Of a DNA stretch of 8,681 bases, positions 7,401 through 8,681 are shown piece by piece. This stretch comes from G039029935 sp039029935 (GTDB taxonomy: Bacteria; Chloroflexota; Anaerolineae; Caldilineales; Caldilineaceae): NCBI GenBank assembly GCA_039029935.1, contig JBCCFC010000548.1, forward strand, positions 1 to 8,681. The letters are read 5' to 3'. Under the pieces are notes generated by a model. It ran no database searches and was not told where the DNA came from. It saw only the letters and a list, made by a program, of their open reading frames with translations. Within the stretch, counting starts at the first letter, position 1; each line of letters begins with the position of its first letter. Position numbers and translations under genes: made by a program.

Positions 7401-8158
7401 ATACCATAGGGTTCGTTGGTGAACCGTTCTTTGGTTACATGCAGCGATGCGTCATCCTGTGCAAACTGAATCAGTGCAATGCTGTCTGCAGTCAATGCAT
7501 CCACCTGCCCCGCCTTTAAAGAGGCCAAGGCTGGTGGGTACTCTTGGAAAGACAAAATCTCCATGCTGATGTTTTGGCGATTGGCGGCGACTTGCAGATT
7601 GTCCAACCACGTTGACCCTTGGATGGCGGCGACACGACGGTTTGCCAAGTCATCCAGCCCTTCAATCCCCGAATCGGTTTTGACCAAGAGACTCTGCCCA
7701 CCCATAAAATAGGTCTGGCTAAAGTCGATCAGTGCATCACGCTCACGTCGATGGGGCAGAGCCGCCATCAACAGGTCAATCTCACCCGAGGTCAAGCGCG
7801 GAATGCGGTCGGCAGAGGTCACTTGGACCAATTCGATGGCATTGGCATCACCGAGCCAACGCCCCGCAAATTCACGCGCAATATCCACATCAAACCCAAC
7901 AATCTGCCCCTCTGCATTGCTAAAGCCAAACGGTGGCAGATCAAACTTGACCCCGACGCGCAACGTCCCCCGCTGCGTAATCCTCGCCGCAGTGGACATG
8001 CTTTCCGGCAAATTCACCTCGACCTCTGGGCTTGGTTCTGGTCCTGGGGCAGGTGGAATTGACGGTAAGATAAATGTGTTAAATGCCCAAACAATGGCAA
8101 TCAAAATAAGAACTAAAACGATTGAAATCAACAAGATAAGTCGAGAACGAGCTGCCAT
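4403..8158 (-). CDS. Four tandem family-3 solute-binding modules fused to an FGE/SUMF1-like domain
   Basis: A 1251-residue anchored protein: hydrophobic segment 7-26, Pro/Glu linker 31-52, SBP_bac_3 modules at about 53-297, 317-474, 502-747 and 765-1009, then an FGE-sulfatase/SUMF1-like domain at 1019-1246. Each module shows GFDVDI/GFDIDL-type and FSQTYF-type motifs and ends in VNFTLQEMK-DGTYD plus a Trp-Phe pair. Module 2 lacks about 90 residues of lobe 2. Only module 1 keeps the amino-acid-binding Arg (140) and Asp (225). The last domain has EVTNRQY, GKRLPTEAEWEKAARG, YPWGD, DMAGNVREWV and RGGAW, but not the two catalytic cysteines of true FGE. No permease, ATPase or lipobox is present, so it is probably a surface binding protein rather than an ABC transporter component. 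ATG 8158 is preferred to the adjacent GTG 8161 because AAGGGGAG lies 6 bases upstream. Domains are certain, ligands unknown. Confidence 0.93.
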   Translation of the reverse strand: MAARSRLILLISIVLVLILIAIVWAFNTFILPSIPPAPGPEPSPEVEVNLPESMSTAARITQRGTLRVGVKFDLPPFGFSNAEGQIVGFDVDIAREFAGRWLGDANAIELVQVTSADRIPRLTSGEIDLLMAALPHRRERDALIDFSQTYFMGGQSLLVKTDSGIEGLDDLANRRVAAIQGSTWLDNLQVAANRQNISMEILSFQEYPPALASLKAGQVDALTADSIALIQFAQDDASLHVTKERFTNEPYGIGVRRGDSHFRQMVNFTLQDMKQDGSYDQIYAQWFAADNPHQIEVAAGEWNYALAELPTEINPSPQSALERILGKGYIVAGIHNDLPPFSSVDETGTPSGFDVDIIQEFASRWLGNENALELIPDAPASHASRLINGELDLIISGLVYQRELANLIDFSQSYLGPPTVVAPFSIGLPLQDSALRELVNVTLQEMKSDGTYDAIHGKWFGDDAPSYNIEVLPGDASYLLLPYAGAADDPQVVAPRITASSESTIKRIRERDNKVIAGINSRANPFGFVDEAGNVTGFDVELLQAIASEWGIEIEFVEVTPFDRVEILAQGDVDLIAAAMPHTKDQENIIDFSQTYFINGQGLLVRNDSTLESLGDLDGRSVAVVQGATPVERLQANTEANGIFLNFVVFGNYALALDALKNAQVEALISNNIVTTQLARADADLASTDILLMREPYALGLPKGDAHFTNLVNFTLQTLKERGTYDQLYRRWFGDDATPYDIEVLPGTWPYSITSSPIELDTPVRSRVEEIVDTGRFVVGVAFDLEPFGYLNSQNQLEGFDIDLVREFAKRWVGDPEGVEFVLVTAADRIQRLITGEVDLIAAAMSRDRADSEVIHFSQTYFDDSQGLLVRQDSGIVTTSDLDGKVIAVIQGSPTEENLLRTTAVLGISVEFLPFQEHPQAVEALKAGQVDALTTSSAAIAQFALDNPELVAIEDSLASQPYAFGVPNYDDRFRDLVNFTLQEMKLDGTYDRIHAQWFGETEPYIVETWPGDNYLPLDLIPMIRIGEGNFVRGDSEGFPDERPAREVYLDEFYIDQYEVTNRQYGQCVRAGGCTLPRLPRSVNFANYYAESAFGNSPVIWVTWQDAANYCGYVGKRLPTEAEWEKAARGEAGTFYPWGDELPETQANFNYIQRDVTPVGSYRDGISSYGVHDMAGNVREWVSDWYGWDYYQASPDRNPQGPDAGSTKVLRGGAWNDTAFYLRNTIRKNFLPESFDSNLGFRCASTVFPPVR

Positions 8159-8164
8159 CACCTT

Positions 8165-8172
8165 CTCCCCTT
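8165..8172 (-). promoter_or_regulatory. Strong ribosome binding site of the large binding-protein gene
   Basis: The minus strand reads AAGGGGAG, then AAGGTG, then ATG. The GGGGAG core is 6 bases from the ATG at 8158 and only 3 bases from the GTG at 8161, so it favours the ATG. It is the best Shine-Dalgarno match in the window. Confidence 0.75.
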
Positions 8173-8681
8173 AGGCTATGATGTCGGAGCCGTGTGCCAC
8201 AGATGTAAGCTGCAATTGTTTTGAAAACGGTCTTGAGTAATCGTCATTTGATAAAAAATAAAGAATGATGACTGTACTGAAGTGTCAGGTCTGATTCCTC
8301 AGGACGACCATTTTCAAACAGAGCGAAGTATTGTTGGCTGGCTAAGGCAAATTGAATGAACAATGTCGAATAAACCTAAATCTATTATTAAATTATATGT
8401 ACAATTTCTCTGTATCATACTTACAATTTATTAGCAATTTTTTCAAAAAAACAGCACTTTGTCGGTTGTTATTTGATCTGTTTCCATCGACATGCAAAAA
8501 TAGAAAGAAAAAACGATTTCTGCTTGCCAATAGAATCAAAAAAGAACACGCTGTTCAGGTTAACATCAAAATACCCTTAACAAAAATCAATCAAAGATGG
8601 TTTACATGATGAAATTGCAATCGGTATTTGTGATAGACGCGTCAACGGATGTTGGATTTGCGAAGTTGGACAAGAGCGAGA
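8173..8681. other. AT-rich upstream region without a convincing gene
   Basis: This region precedes the large gene and should hold its promoter, but no -35/-10 pair stands out. Around 8244-8363 base composition is more balanced and the minus strand has an open frame of about 40 codons (LASQQYFALFENGRPEESD) ending in TGA at 8246-8244. It has no good start, and the other frames are also partly open, so at most it is a gene remnant. From 8375 to 8580 the DNA is very AT-rich. At the right edge several short frames are open to the window end, including plus strand from ATG 8597; none can be recognised. No tRNA or other RNA gene was seen. Confidence 0.5.

Noticed and set aside
4403..8158. Component of an ordinary amino-acid ABC transporter
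   Set aside because: No permease or ATPase gene lies in the window, the protein carries four modules plus an unrelated domain, and three modules lack the canonical amino-acid-binding pair.
7619..8174. Plus-strand open frames opposite the large gene (also 4970-5464, 6408-6713 and 1152-1520)
   Set aside because: They lie antisense to well-supported domains, have low-quality protein sequence and no ribosome binding site; they are shadows of the minus-strand genes.
8434..8450. Small palindrome TTTTTTCAAAAAA as a terminator or operator
   Set aside because: It is a run of T against A with almost no loop, expected in AT-rich DNA and too weak to call.
8352..8609. Plus-strand 85-codon frame in the right-hand intergenic region
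   Set aside because: Its composition simply follows very AT-rich DNA (runs of Lys, Asn, Phe, Leu), with no recognisable motif or ribosome binding site.
8597..8681. Start of a plus-strand gene at the right edge (MVYMMKLQSVFVID...)
   Set aside because: Only 28 codons are visible, the ribosome binding site is weak, and other frames on both strands are equally open over the same stretch.

Overview
The window holds five genes, all on the minus strand, so the order of transcription runs from right to left. Most products are exported or membrane-bound. Several start with one hydrophobic segment followed by a Pro/Ser/Thr-rich linker, and one is a lipoprotein with an auracyanin/azurin-type copper site. 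This style, together with a PD40/TolB propeller, a formylglycine-generating-enzyme (FGE)-like domain and mid-range GC, suggests a Chloroflexota-type bacterium with surface-anchored proteins. That is an inference from protein style; no rRNA or marker gene is present to confirm it.

Layout from right to left. 8159-8681: AT-rich upstream region without a convincing gene, ending in a strong ribosome binding site. 8158-4403: a very large membrane-anchored protein of four tandem family-3 solute-binding modules (the second lacking most of lobe 2) fused to a C-terminal FGE/SUMF1-like domain without the catalytic cysteines. 4409-4183: a composite repeat array, one half built of a 15-bp unit and the other of eleven 8-bp units (GGTCRGTA), arranged as a large imperfect inverted repeat; its edge supplies the stop codon of the large gene. 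3969-2338: a J-domain protein with a transmembrane segment and an extracytoplasmic TolB-like propeller. 2284-1763: a lipoprotein cupredoxin. 1725-379: a membrane-anchored di-heme cytochrome c peroxidase. 343-1: the N-terminal 114 codons of another anchored protein that runs off the window.

The four left-hand genes are separated by only about 35 to 55 bases or less and are probably one operon. The cupredoxin is a plausible electron donor to the di-heme peroxidase on the outer face of the membrane. The J protein could tie cytosolic Hsp70 to events outside the membrane, perhaps to export or maturation of the metalloproteins encoded after it; this is speculation. The large binding-module protein has no transporter permease or ATPase beside it and no visible signalling output domain, so it looks like a surface binding or scaffold protein rather than a normal ABC transporter component. 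The most unusual items are the 4xSBP-FGE fusion, the J-TM-propeller fusion placed in front of two redox proteins, and the inverted composite repeat between them.
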